Assembly (NCBI RefSeq): GCF_014196715.1
Contig: NZ_JACIEF010000002.1
Location: forward strand, 1-64,000
Source: Pedobacter zeae
Lineage (GTDB): Bacteria > Bacteroidota > Bacteroidia > Sphingobacteriales > Sphingobacteriaceae
Reading direction: 5' to 3'
Length of the DNA: 64,000 nt
Shown here: positions 8,843 to 17,143 of the stretch, in pieces
Layout: every line of letters starts with the position of its first letter
Numbering within the stretch: the stretch's first letter is position 1
Program-made: the position numbers and the translations under genes
Notes under the pieces: model-generated
What the model saw: the letters and a program-made list of their open reading frames with translations, nothing else
What the model was told of the DNA's origin: nothing
The model's database searches: none

Positions 8843-8960
8843 TGCCAAATTTTAATTTCTTTAAAATTATCTGTTTAACAGGTTCTTTATCAGGTATTTG
8901 CATTAAGTATGCCTTTTATGGTATGAGAGTTGGCTAATGGCCTGTAAAATCATTAAAATC

Positions 8961-9041
8961 ATGACCATATTACTTTTTTTAATCTTAGTTCTGCTCTGCT
9001 GGGCTACTTATAAATCAATCGACTGGTTCGAAAAAATCTAA
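8961..9041 (+). CDS. 26-residue membrane microprotein upstream of kdpF
   Basis: A short frame encodes a 26-residue peptide: a single hydrophobic helix (residues 3-16) followed by a charged tail ending DWFEKI. It ends four bases before the kdpF start and has the same size and topology as KdpF. It is probably a second small subunit or a modulator of the Kdp ATPase. It could be a KdpF duplicate, but it lacks the KPEKF ending of the next gene. Not recognised as a named family. Confidence 0.6.
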   Translation: MTILLFLILVLLCWATYKSIDWFEKI

Positions 9042-9045
9042 CATT

Positions 9046-9123
9046 ATGACCGCATTATTTATCATCGCCATTGCCGTATTTATCTATATGATCTACGTGC
9101 TGATCAAACCCGAAAAATTTTAA
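9046..9123 (+). CDS. kdpF: Potassium-transporting ATPase subunit KdpF
   Basis: A 25-residue single-helix protein (MTALFIIAIAVF..., ending LIKPEKF). It has the length, hydrophobic profile and polar C-terminus typical of KdpF, which stabilises the KdpABC complex in the inner membrane. Its position directly before kdpA supports the assignment. The gap to the upstream microprotein is four bases and to kdpA 36 bases. Confidence 0.88.
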   Translation: MTALFIIAIAVFIYMIYVLIKPEKF

Positions 9124-9159
9124 TCCCTTCAATACGGAAGACAATTAACAAATAAAAAA

Positions 9160-10872
9160 ATGAACACTGAATTAACAGGCATTATTGCCACTTTCCTGCT
9201 TACCATGGTTATCGCAATACCATTGGGTAAATACCTGGCTAAGGTTTTTGCAGGAGAAAAAGTCTGGACAGATTTTTTAAAACCATTGGAAACCGGTATT
9301 TACAAGCTTTCCGGAATTAACGTTAAAGAACAGATGAACTGGAAACAGCAGTTAAAAGCGCTGCTTACCATTAATGTAGTATGGTTGGTTTATGGTTTTT
9401 TTGTACTCATTTTTCAGAATAAGCTTCCCTTTAATCCCGATGGAAATCCGGGGATGACACCTGACCTTGCTTTTAACACCATTATCAGCTTTGTTGCGAA
9501 CTGTAACCTCCAGCATTATTCGGGCGAGAGCGGCGTAAGTTACCTTACCCAGCAATATGTGCTCATGTTTCTCCAGTTTGTAAGTGCTGCAACAGGTATT
9601 GCTGCCGCAGTAGTGTTTTTTAAAGCTTTTAGGGATAAAACCGCTACCGAACTTGGTAATTTCTGGGAATTCTTCGTAAAATCAATTACCCGTTTATTAT
9701 TGCCCTTATCTTTTGTAATGGCCTTAATCTTAAGTTTTAACGGTACTCCGGCCAGCTACGAGGGTAAAGATCAATTTATCTCCCTTCAGGGCGATACAGT
9801 ACATGTTTCGAGAGGCCCGGCTGCCCAAATGATTGCCATTAAACACCTGGGTACAAACGGTGGTGGATATTTTGGCGCCAATTCTGCACACCCGTTTGAA
9901 AATCCAAGTTATTTCACCAATATGGTTGAACTGATTGCGCAGGTAATCATTCCTGTTGCAATGGTAATTGCTTTCGGTTATTTTATCCGCAGGAAAAAAC
10001 TGGCCTGGACAATCTTTGGGGTAATGACCATTGGTTTGTTTATGTTGCTCATTCCTATGCTAAGCTCTGAACTGGCTGGAAACCCGGCTTTGGCGAAAAT
10101 GGGTATTTCGCAGGGTACCGGAGCAATGGAAGGAAAAGAAGTGCGTTTTGGCCCTGCCGCTTCTGCCTATTGGGCAACGGTAACCACTATTATATCTACC
10201 GGTTCTGTAAATAGTATGCACGATAGCAGCATGTCGATGTCAGGTACATGGCAGTTACTTGGCATGATGATCAACTCATTTTACGGGGGCTGTGGGGTAG
10301 GTTTATTAAATTACTTCATTTACCTGGTTGTAGCCGTATTTATTTCGGGGCTGATGGTAGGCAGAACGCCAGAGTTTCTTGGGCACAAGGTAGAAGCCAG
10401 GGAAATCAAGATTGCAGCCATTATCACTTTACTCAGCCCGTTCCTGATCCTGGCCGGCACAGCCGTGGCAAGTTATATCTTCACCAATTATGGCAATGCG
10501 GCATGGGCTGTTCAGCCTAAAAACTGGCTCAATAACCCTGGTTTTCACGGATTCTCTGAAATGCTGTATGAAATGACTTCATCGAATGCCAACAACGGCT
10601 CTGGATTTGAAGGACTTGGAGATAACAATATGTTTTGGAATCTGTCTACCGGTATTGTGATATTCTTAGGGCGTTTCTTACCGATTATCGGTCCGGTTGC
10701 CATCGCCGGATTACTGGGGGCCAAAAAATTCATTCCTGAATCGGCCGGTACGCTTAAAACAGATACCAAAACCTTTGCGCTGATGACCTTTGCCGTGATC
10801 CTGGTATTAAACGCACTATCTTATTTCCCGGCATTGGCTTTAGGGCCGTTGGCAGAATACTTTACACATTAG
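9160..10872 (+). CDS. kdpA: Potassium-transporting ATPase, K+-binding subunit KdpA
   Basis: A 570-residue polytopic inner-membrane protein that binds and conducts K+ in the high-affinity KdpFABC pump. Four filter segments are visible: NCNLQHYSGESG (from residue 114), TNGGGYFGANSAHPFENP (232-249), GSVNSMHDSS (from 348) and SSNANNGSGFEG near 475. Length and filter residues fit the family (E. coli KdpA has 557). Expressed with kdpF, kdpB and kdpC. The start follows an A-rich leader without a Shine-Dalgarno sequence. Confidence 0.97.
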   Translation: MNTELTGIIATFLLTMVIAIPLGKYLAKVFAGEKVWTDFLKPLETGIYKLSGINVKEQMNWKQQLKALLTINVVWLVYGFFVLIFQNKLPFNPDGNPGMTPDLAFNTIISFVANCNLQHYSGESGVSYLTQQYVLMFLQFVSAATGIAAAVVFFKAFRDKTATELGNFWEFFVKSITRLLLPLSFVMALILSFNGTPASYEGKDQFISLQGDTVHVSRGPAAQMIAIKHLGTNGGGYFGANSAHPFENPSYFTNMVELIAQVIIPVAMVIAFGYFIRRKKLAWTIFGVMTIGLFMLLIPMLSSELAGNPALAKMGISQGTGAMEGKEVRFGPAASAYWATVTTIISTGSVNSMHDSSMSMSGTWQLLGMMINSFYGGCGVGLLNYFIYLVVAVFISGLMVGRTPEFLGHKVEAREIKIAAIITLLSPFLILAGTAVASYIFTNYGNAAWAVQPKNWLNNPGFHGFSEMLYEMTSSNANNGSGFEGLGDNNMFWNLSTGIVIFLGRFLPIIGPVAIAGLLGAKKFIPESAGTLKTDTKTFALMTFAVILVLNALSYFPALALGPLAEYFTH

Positions 10873-10877
10873 TTAAC

Positions 10878-10947
10878 ATGGAAGGTGGAACACGTAAGAT
10901 GGTAAATGGCCGATTAACATTTCCATCATCCATCAAACACCTTCCAT
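10878..10947. repeat. Intercistronic palindrome between kdpA and kdpB
   Basis: ATGGAAGGTG (10878-10887) and CACCTTCCAT (10938-10947) form a perfect 10-pair stem. Inner GATGG and CCATC segments can extend it. It fills most of the 99-base kdpA-kdpB gap and may adjust mRNA stability, or be a dispersed repetitive palindrome. Confidence 0.6.
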
Positions 10948-10971
10948 TTTACATCATTTAAAATTAAAAAA

Positions 10972-12999
10972 ATGAAACCCAATAATAAATTGTTCGAAGC
11001 ATCCATGGTGCAGACCGCACTAAAACAATCTTTCATTAAGCTTGATCCGCGGGTAATGGTGCGGAACCCCGTAATGTTTACCGTCGAAATTGGAACACTG
11101 GTGATGGCTTATGTTACGGTATACTCTTTCAGCAGGAGCGGACAGGGATCACCTTTATATAATTTCTTTATCTTTTTGGTACTGTTGCTTACGGTATTGT
11201 TTGCAAATTTTGCCGAAGCCATTGCAGAGGCAAGAGGTAAAGCACAGGCCGATAGTTTACGTAAAACCCGCGAAGAAACGCCAGCTAAAGTGCTTTTGGC
11301 TAACGGTACCATCGAAATCCGTTCATCCAACCAATTAAAAAAAGGCGATGTGTTTATCTGCGTAACTGGCGATACCATCCCAACGGATGGGGAGATTATT
11401 GAAGGTATTGCCACTATTGACGAATCGGCTATTACCGGAGAATCTGCCCCGGTAATCCGCGAATCAGGCGGTGATAAATCTTCAGTAACTGGCGGAACAA
11501 AAGTTTTATCCGATGAAATTAAAGTTCAGGTGAGTACTGCTCCCGGTGAAAGCTTTCTAGACAAGATGATTGCTTTGGTTGAGGGTGCTTCACGTCAAAA
11601 AACACCAAATGAAATTGCCTTAACGATTTTGCTGGCCAGTTTTACCCTGGTATTTATCATTGTTTGCGTAACACTGAAACCTTTTGCAGATTACGCCAAT
11701 ACGCCAATTACCATTGCCGCCCTGATCTCACTTTTTGTATGCCTTATTCCAACCACCATCGGCGGACTTTTATCTGCCATCGGTATAGCCGGAATGGACA
11801 GGGCATTAAGGGCAAATGTAATTACCAAATCGGGTAAAGCGGTAGAAACTGCAGGCGATATTGATGTATTGCTTTTGGATAAGACCGGCACCATCACCAT
11901 TGGTAACCGTAAAGCGACCAACTTTTATCCAACTGCCGGATTAAACATTAAAGCTTTTATCGATGCCTGCGTGTTAAGCTCATTGGCAGATGAAACCCCT
12001 GAAGGAAAATCGATCATTGAACTGGCTGCCGAACAAGGTTTCAAAGCTGCCGGAACAACCGAAGGATCAGCATTTATCAAGTTTACAGCCGAAACCCGTT
12101 CAAGCGGGTTAGACACCGCTGATGGAAGAAGGATCAGGAAAGGTGCCTTCGATTCGATCAGGAATATGGTACAAAAGGCCGGGAATCATTTTCCATCAGA
12201 TATTGAAAACCACGTAAAAACAATTGCAACCAACGGCGGAACGCCGCTAGTGGTATCTGAAAACGAAAAAGCCCTTGGTGTAATCGAATTGCAGGATATC
12301 ATTAAACCTGGTATCAGTGAACGTTTTGAACGCTTAAGGAAAATGGGCGTAAAAACAGTAATGGTAACCGGAGATAATCCATTGACAGCTAAATATATAG
12401 CGGAAAAAGCGGGGGTTGATGATTTTATTGCAGAGGCCAAGCCCGAAGATAAAATGAATTACATCAAAGATGAACAGGCTCAGGGTAAGCTGGTAGCCAT
12501 GATGGGAGACGGTACCAATGATGCCCCGGCTTTGGCACAGGCTGATGTAGGTGTAGCCATGAACAGTGGAACACAGGCTGCAAAAGAAGCAGGTAATATG
12601 GTCGATCTGGATAACGATCCTACAAAACTGATCGAGATCGTAGAAATCGGTAAACAATTGCTGATTACCCGTGGTACCCTGACTACTTTTTCAATAGCCA
12701 ATGATGTGGCCAAATATTTTGCAATTGTTCCGGCCTTGTTTATCGCATCTATTCCTGCTTTGCAAAGCCTGAACATTATGGACCTGCATTCGCCAGAATC
12801 AGCTATTATGTCGGCAGTTATTTTTAATGCCATCATTATTCCGATCCTGATTCCGCTGGCATTAAAAGGTGTAGCTTACAAACCTATCGGTGCTACTGCC
12901 TTACTGCGCAGAAACCTTTTTATATATGGTATCGGTGGTGTGGTAGCTCCATTTATAGGCATTAAAATAATCGATTTATTAGTCGGTCTGTTTGTGTAA
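10972..12999 (+). CDS. kdpB: Potassium-transporting P-type ATPase subunit KdpB
   Basis: A 675-residue P-type ATPase that drives K+ uptake. The phosphorylated residue is Asp303 in [10 protein letters not shown]. The TGES loop appears as ITGESAPVI, the nucleotide-binding domain follows, and the hinge motif is [13 protein letters not shown]. Membrane helices flank these domains at both ends. The size equals typical KdpB (about 680). Two palindromic spacers flank the gene; order and strand show one operon with kdpA and kdpC. Confidence 0.97.
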   Translation: MKPNNKLFEASMVQTALKQSFIKLDPRVMVRNPVMFTVEIGTLVMAYVTVYSFSRSGQGSPLYNFFIFLVLLLTVLFANFAEAIAEARGKAQADSLRKTREETPAKVLLANGTIEIRSSNQLKKGDVFICVTGDTIPTDGEIIEGIATIDESAITGESAPVIRESGGDKSSVTGGTKVLSDEIKVQVSTAPGESFLDKMIALVEGASRQKTPNEIALTILLASFTLVFIIVCVTLKPFADYANTPITIAALISLFVCLIPTTIGGLLSAIGIAGMDRALRANVITKSGKAVETAGDIDVLLLDKTGTITIGNRKATNFYPTAGLNIKAFIDACVLSSLADETPEGKSIIELAAEQGFKAAGTTEGSAFIKFTAETRSSGLDTADGRRIRKGAFDSIRNMVQKAGNHFPSDIENHVKTIATNGGTPLVVSENEKALGVIELQDIIKPGISERFERLRKMGVKTVMVTGDNPLTAKYIAEKAGVDDFIAEAKPEDKMNYIKDEQAQGKLVAMMGDGTNDAPALAQADVGVAMNSGTQAAKEAGNMVDLDNDPTKLIEIVEIGKQLLITRGTLTTFSIANDVAKYFAIVPALFIASIPALQSLNIMDLHSPESAIMSAVIFNAIIIPILIPLALKGVAYKPIGATALLRRNLFIYGIGGVVAPFIGIKIIDLLVGLFV

Positions 13000-13006
13000 A
13001 ACAATC

Positions 13007-13080
13007 TGTCATTCTGAGCGCGGCGAAGCATCTTTATCGATGAAATAGTTGCTAAAGATGCTTCGTACCCCAGCATGACA
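13007..13080. repeat. GTCATT-type palindromic element between kdpB and kdpC
   Basis: TGTCAT at the left end mirrors ATGACA at the right end. Inside, CGAAGCATCTTTA (13024-13036) pairs perfectly with TAAAGATGCTTCG (13053-13065). This is the kind of dispersed intergenic palindrome seen in many Bacteroidota genomes. Related elements lie at 14981-15065, 22197-22275 and 24263-24306. Confidence 0.75.
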
Positions 13081-13106
13081 CCAAGGAAATTTAAAAAAAT
13101 ACAAAA

Positions 13107-13670
13107 ATGAAAAAGTACATCATTCAATCAATCCGCTTAACACTTGTATTATTGGTATTGTTATGCGTGGTATATCCTGTCAGTGTTGCCTTGATCAGTA
13201 AAATGTCTAAAGGTAAGGGGGGAGGAGAAAAAATCACCAAAAATGGTAAAACCGTGGGTTATGCACTACTTGGACAGTCGTTTACCAAACCTCAATATTT
13301 TTGGGGACGACCATCAGCAGTAGCCTATAATGCAGCAGGTTCTGCCGGTTCGAACAAGGGGCCATCCAATCCTGATTATTTAAAAGAAGTGCAATCGCGT
13401 ATCGATACCTTATTGAAATACAATCCGGGCATTAAAAAATCAGATATCCCGGCAGATATGGTTACGGCATCAGGAAGTGGGCTTGACCCAAATATTTCTG
13501 AGCAAGGTGCGGCCATTCAGATCCGGAGGGTTGCTGCAGCCCGCAAAATCGATGTTAAAAAAGTGAAAGAACTTGTGGCTATGAATACCCTGAAACCATT
13601 TATGGGGGTTTTTGGTCCTTCATCGGTAAATGTATTAAAGTTAAATCTTGCCCTTGATGAGCTTAATTAG
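13107..13670 (+). CDS. kdpC: Potassium-transporting ATPase subunit KdpC
   Basis: A 187-residue KdpC: one N-terminal membrane helix (about residues 8-30) and a soluble periplasmic domain. Family motifs are visible: LLGQSF with YFWGRPSA (substrate-side region), GSNKGPSNPDY, and the C-terminal GVFGPSSVNVLKLNLALD. It assists KdpAB assembly and K+ affinity. It lies 107 bases after kdpB, with a palindromic element between. Confidence 0.96.
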   Translation: MKKYIIQSIRLTLVLLVLLCVVYPVSVALISKMSKGKGGGEKITKNGKTVGYALLGQSFTKPQYFWGRPSAVAYNAAGSAGSNKGPSNPDYLKEVQSRIDTLLKYNPGIKKSDIPADMVTASGSGLDPNISEQGAAIQIRRVAAARKIDVKKVKELVAMNTLKPFMGVFGPSSVNVLKLNLALDELN

Positions 13671-13692
13671 TAATGCCAACATCCAGACCGTA

Positions 13693-13725
13693 GGAGAGAT
13701 TTACTATTTGTTTAAGGATCTCTCC
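13693..13725. repeat. Short palindrome after kdpC
   Basis: GGAGAGAT (13693-13700) and ATCTCTCC (13718-13725) form an 8-pair stem, followed by CAGTCGAGATGACG. It looks like a worn copy of the GTCATT-type palindromes. The 195-base gap between kdpC and the porin gene holds nothing else recognisable. Confidence 0.45.
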
Positions 13726-13865
13726 ATTCCACTTCATTCCAGTCGAGATGACGCCCCCCTTTATTAACAATCAATTTCCCAAAACAATAACAATGGCAAT
13801 GCATTAAGGTCTGGAGCCAACAGCCTGGGCCTTAGGCTTTGCCCAATACGAAACAATCAGATAAA

Positions 13866-14936
13866 ATGAAAAAAATACTTTTACTTGCCGCTACACTGAC
13901 AACAGGATTCTTCGCTAAAGCACAGGAAGAACCAAAAATTAAAGTAAGCGGTTATCTTGAAGCCTACTATGGATACGACTTTAATAAACCTGCAGATCAT
14001 AACCGCCCTGGCTTTATTTATTCCCACAACCGTGCCAATGAAGTAAACCTGAACCTTGGTTTTATTAAGGCTGCGTATGATAGCGGAATGATCAGGGCCA
14101 ACTTGGCGGTAATGGCCGGAACTTATGCCAATGCCAATCTTGCTGCCGAGCCAGGGGTTTTGAAAAATATCTTTGAAGCCAATGCAGGCGTGAAATTATC
14201 TAAAACAGAAAATCTGTGGATCGATGCCGGGATCTTTTCTTCACACATCGGTTTCGAAAGTGCGGTTTCGAAAGATTGTTGGGTGCTTACCCGAAATATT
14301 TCTTCAGAAAACACACCTTACTATGAATCGGGTGCGAAAATTACCTATGGCACCCATGATGGTAAATTTACAGCTAGCGCATTGTACTTAAACGGCTGGC
14401 AGCGCATTACGCGCCTGAATGGGAATAATAAACCTGCCGGCGGACTTCAGCTGACCTGGAAACCAACAGATAAAATTATCGTAAATTATAGCAATTACCT
14501 CGGAACGGAAGGAGTCGATTCGGTGAGGGTGAACAGGTTTTACCACAATGTTTACGGCATTTTTCAGCTTACTGATAAATTTTGTGTAACGCTTGGCCTT
14601 GATTACGGTACGCAACAGAAACAAAAAGGCAGTAGCGATAAAAGCGAAGTGATTGCTCCTGTCGTTATTGCGCAATACAAGTTTGCACCAAAATGGGCAG
14701 TTGCCGGAAGGTTTGAATATTATGAAGACAAAAATGGAATTTTTATTGCCACGGGCACGCCACGAGGTTTTAAAACAAAAGGATATTCTTTAAATCTTGA
14801 TTATTCGCCAATAGCCAATGCCGTTGTGCGGTTGGAAGGAAAAGCTTATGATAGTAAGGATAAAATTTTTGCGCGGCAGGGCGATGCAGTTAACGCTAAT
14901 GCCAGCCTAACCGCAAGTATTGCAGTCTCGTTTTAA
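13866..14936 (+). CDS. Outer-membrane beta-barrel porin, OmpL-like
   Basis: A 356-residue outer-membrane protein with a signal peptide (about residues 1-19, ending FFAKAQ) and alternating hydrophobic/polar strands to a C-terminal phenylalanine (SIAVSF), as barrel assembly requires. It resembles the beta-barrel porin-2/OmpL-like family. Start at 13866 fits the signal peptide; an ATG 27 bases upstream would add nine polar residues before it. Its place between kdpC and kdpD suggests it lets ions through the outer membrane for the Kdp pump. That role is inferred from position only. Confidence 0.82.
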   Translation: MKKILLLAATLTTGFFAKAQEEPKIKVSGYLEAYYGYDFNKPADHNRPGFIYSHNRANEVNLNLGFIKAAYDSGMIRANLAVMAGTYANANLAAEPGVLKNIFEANAGVKLSKTENLWIDAGIFSSHIGFESAVSKDCWVLTRNISSENTPYYESGAKITYGTHDGKFTASALYLNGWQRITRLNGNNKPAGGLQLTWKPTDKIIVNYSNYLGTEGVDSVRVNRFYHNVYGIFQLTDKFCVTLGLDYGTQQKQKGSSDKSEVIAPVVIAQYKFAPKWAVAGRFEYYEDKNGIFIATGTPRGFKTKGYSLNLDYSPIANAVVRLEGKAYDSKDKIFARQGDAVNANASLTASIAVSF

Positions 14937-14980
14937 TACGCGATTCGTCTGTGCGGGAATAACGATTACGCTTTAAGGTT

Positions 14981-15065
14981 TGTCATCCTGAGCCTGTAGA
15001 AGGACCAACTAAAATGCATGATAATAAGCATTTCGATACTTCATCAGGCTCAGCTCAACGTGACA
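14981..15065. repeat. GTCATT-type palindromic element
   Basis: TGTCA and TGACA close the ends. CTGAGCCTG (14988-14996) pairs with CAGGCTCAG (15045-15053), and an inner AATGC/GCATT pair adds a second stem. It lies between the porin and the small membrane protein gene, which argues against translation starting inside it. Confidence 0.7.
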
Positions 15066-15088
15066 GATCAGTTAAACCAATATTAAAA

Positions 15089-15337
15089 ATGCATCCTTAC
15101 ATAGAAATTCTGTTTAGCCTGTTTTTAGCGACCTCTGGAATGCTGATGATCAGAAAACTCCGTACCTTAAAAAGGAGAAGAACATCTAACGTAAAGGGGA
15201 GTTATGCAACAGAAAAACAGATCAAACTGATTTCCAAAAAGATTTCAATTAAATTTACGATGGTTTTATTTGCGCTTATCATGATTGTTGCGATCACCAT
15301 ATTAATAGAAAAAGGAATAATGACTGTTACCTGGTAA
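15089..15337 (+). CDS. Small two-helix membrane protein in the kdp operon
   Basis: An 82-residue protein of unknown function with two hydrophobic helices (about residues 5-20 and 55-77) and a basic loop (RKLRTLKRRR) between them. I chose the ATG at 15089 because an upstream in-frame ATG at 15014 lies inside a palindromic repeat. It ends five bases before kdpD, so the two are probably translated together. It could give the soluble KdpD fragment a membrane partner; this is inference only. Confidence 0.6.
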   Translation: MHPYIEILFSLFLATSGMLMIRKLRTLKRRRTSNVKGSYATEKQIKLISKKISIKFTMVLFALIMIVAITILIEKGIMTVTW

Positions 15338-15342
15338 AGATC

Positions 15343-16473
15343 ATGGAAGAAGAACAAAAAGAAGAATCCGTCAGACACTTTTTAGATCTGGTTAAAAAAT
15401 CGAGGCGCGGAAAGCTCAAAATCTATATTGGCATGAGTGCTGGTGTGGGTAAAACTTACCGGATGCTCCAGGAATCGCATGCATTGCTGCGAAATGGTGT
15501 AGATATTTGCATCGGTTATGTTGAAACCCATAAAAGGGCAGAAACTGAAGCACTTGTGGCAGGCCTGCCGGTTATTCCGCGACGGAAAATCTTTTACCGC
15601 GGCAAAGAAATTGAAGAAATGGATCTCAAGGGGATCATGAACCGTCACCCGGAGATTGTTATTGTAGATGAACTTGCCCATACCAATGCCGAAGGCAGTA
15701 AAAATACCAAACGCTGGCAGGATGTTTTCGATCTGCTTGAAGCGGGGATCAGTGTAATTTCGGCTGTTAATATCCAGCACCTGGAAAGCATTAATGAAGA
15801 AATTGAGCAAATTACGGGCATTGCGGTTACCGAGCGGATTCCGGATAAGATATTGGAGATTGCAGATGAAATCGTAAACATCGACCTGACGGCCGATGAA
15901 TTGGTTACCCGCCTTAAAGAAGGCAAAATTTACGATCAATCAAAAATCGAAAGGGCATTGAGTAATTTTTTTCAGTCTGATAAAATTCTTCAGCTACGCG
16001 AACTGGCCTTAAAAGAGGTGGTACACCAGGTAGAACGTAAAATCCAGACCGAAATTCCCAAATCGATCAAACTTAGGCCCGAACGCTTTTTGGCCTGTAT
16101 ATCTTCTAACGCAGAAACCGCAGGGGTAGTGATCAGGAAAACAGCAAGATTGGCTTCCTATTACCGATCGCCATGGATAGTACTCTATGTGCAGAGCGAT
16201 AGCGAAAGCATGGAACGCATTAAACTGGATAAGCAGCGCCACCTGATTAATCACTTTAAACTGGCTACCGAACTTGGTGCCGAAGTAATTAAAATAAAAA
16301 GCAACGCCATTACCAAAACCATCATCGATATCGCCACCGAAAAGGAAATTACTACGATATGTATCGGCAAGCCCCATCTGAATATCTTTCAGGTAATTTT
16401 GCGTACAGCGGTTTTTAATGGATTGTTGAAAAATCTGGCCATGAAGGACATCGACCTGGTGATTTTATCCTAA
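15343..16473 (+). CDS. kdpD: KdpD N-terminal sensor domain protein, without kinase domain
   Basis: A 376-residue protein equal to only the cytoplasmic N-terminal half of KdpD (E. coli KdpD has 894). The KdpD domain has a Walker A motif GMSAGVGKT (residues 30-38) and the signature VDELAHTN (about 106-113). A universal-stress-protein domain follows (about 247-376, FLACISSNAETAG to TICIGKPHLN). The four membrane helices, GAF, HisKA and HATPase domains are absent, and the frame ends in a clean stop. No kinase or KdpE gene follows. Stand-alone KdpD N-domains are known in some cyanobacteria and Deinococcus. Confidence 0.93.
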   Translation: MEEEQKEESVRHFLDLVKKSRRGKLKIYIGMSAGVGKTYRMLQESHALLRNGVDICIGYVETHKRAETEALVAGLPVIPRRKIFYRGKEIEEMDLKGIMNRHPEIVIVDELAHTNAEGSKNTKRWQDVFDLLEAGISVISAVNIQHLESINEEIEQITGIAVTERIPDKILEIADEIVNIDLTADELVTRLKEGKIYDQSKIERALSNFFQSDKILQLRELALKEVVHQVERKIQTEIPKSIKLRPERFLACISSNAETAGVVIRKTARLASYYRSPWIVLYVQSDSESMERIKLDKQRHLINHFKLATELGAEVIKIKSNAITKTIIDIATEKEITTICIGKPHLNIFQVILRTAVFNGLLKNLAMKDIDLVILS

Positions 16474-16541
16474 ACGGCCACCTAAATTTCTCAAATTTAT
16501 CAAAACCATATTACTTAAACGGGGTTGAAATAATAAGACCT

Positions 16542-16904
16542 ATGAAAAGCAATATGGAAAAAAAAGATACTAAAACGCATTTGATCAATGAGATTACCAC
16601 TACCGGGTTACAGAGTGCAGCTAAAAAACTGGGTGGATCGGCAAGCAAAAAACAGATCAGAAAGGGCATTTCGAAAAACATCGGTTTAATAAATCAATTG
16701 TTTCGTATTGCCTTAATCAAGAATAAGGATTCATCAAAAAGAGTGGAGCGGAATATCGAGTTGGCCGGCCTCGGTGTAATTGCGGCGCATTCTTTCTATA
16801 AGGGGTTTAAGAAGAAAAAACGACTATCGATTTATGAGGGGATTTTCCTCACTGCCGCACTTGGCGCCGCCTTATTGGCTACACAGCTCAACGCAGTGGA
16901 GTAA
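16542..16904 (+). CDS. Unrecognised basic protein with C-terminal hydrophobic helix
   Basis: A 120-residue protein I do not recognise. It is strongly basic (Lys/Arg-rich throughout), with a helix-prone N-terminal half, a weakly hydrophobic segment (about residues 72-82) and a hydrophobic C-terminal segment (IFLTAALGAALLATQL). A second ATG at 16554 is an alternative start. It lies 68 bases after kdpD, before a terminator, so it may be the last gene of the kdp transcript. Confidence 0.6.
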   Translation: MKSNMEKKDTKTHLINEITTTGLQSAAKKLGGSASKKQIRKGISKNIGLINQLFRIALIKNKDSSKRVERNIELAGLGVIAAHSFYKGFKKKKRLSIYEGIFLTAALGAALLATQLNAVE

Positions 16905-16929
16905 AGATTGATAAAGAACCCATTTAACG

Positions 16930-16952
16930 AACAGCCGTAAGGCTGTTTTTGT
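16930..16952 (+). terminator. Terminator after the kdp cluster
   Basis: AACAGCC (16930-16936) pairs with GGCTGTT (16941-16947) around a GTAA loop, followed by a T-rich run. It lies 25 bases after the last small gene and probably closes the kdp transcript. Confidence 0.8.
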
Positions 16953-17143
16953 GTTTATGGTTAAAAGCATAACATTCATGTAATGTGCTTTTTTAACCAC
17001 TCCGATACGGTAAGCTTTTATCTTTCCTCAGTGGCTCCATTTTAGCATATTTCTATGACACTTTTCAGCCAGAAAATTGTTCAGTTTGTATTAGCCATTG
17101 GGCAATTTAAATTTTATCGGAAACATTATTTAAAAATTAAAGC

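Larger units (their letters stand above)
8426..8960. other. Divergent intergenic region before the kdp operon
   Basis: This region separates the minus-strand GH51 gene from the plus-strand kdp genes. It has two tandem AT-rich palindromes (8556-8609), then a segment with an 8-pair stem and a terminator (8773-8841), then about 120 bases before the first small gene. No clear TAnnTTTG promoter stands in front of the microprotein gene. I see no reliable protein gene in it. Confidence 0.6.

Noticed and set aside
8673-8903. Minus-strand frame of 76 codons upstream of kdp
   Set aside because: It runs through the terminator hairpin and stem of the leader; composition is unlike a protein and no motif is seen.
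12480-12836. Minus-strand frames of over 100 codons inside kdpB
   Set aside because: Antisense to conserved P-type ATPase motifs, no independent support.
15382-15939. Minus-strand open frame of 185 codons inside kdpD
   Set aside because: It is fully antisense to a strongly recognised gene, has no domain or signal feature, and results from codon bias of the sense gene.
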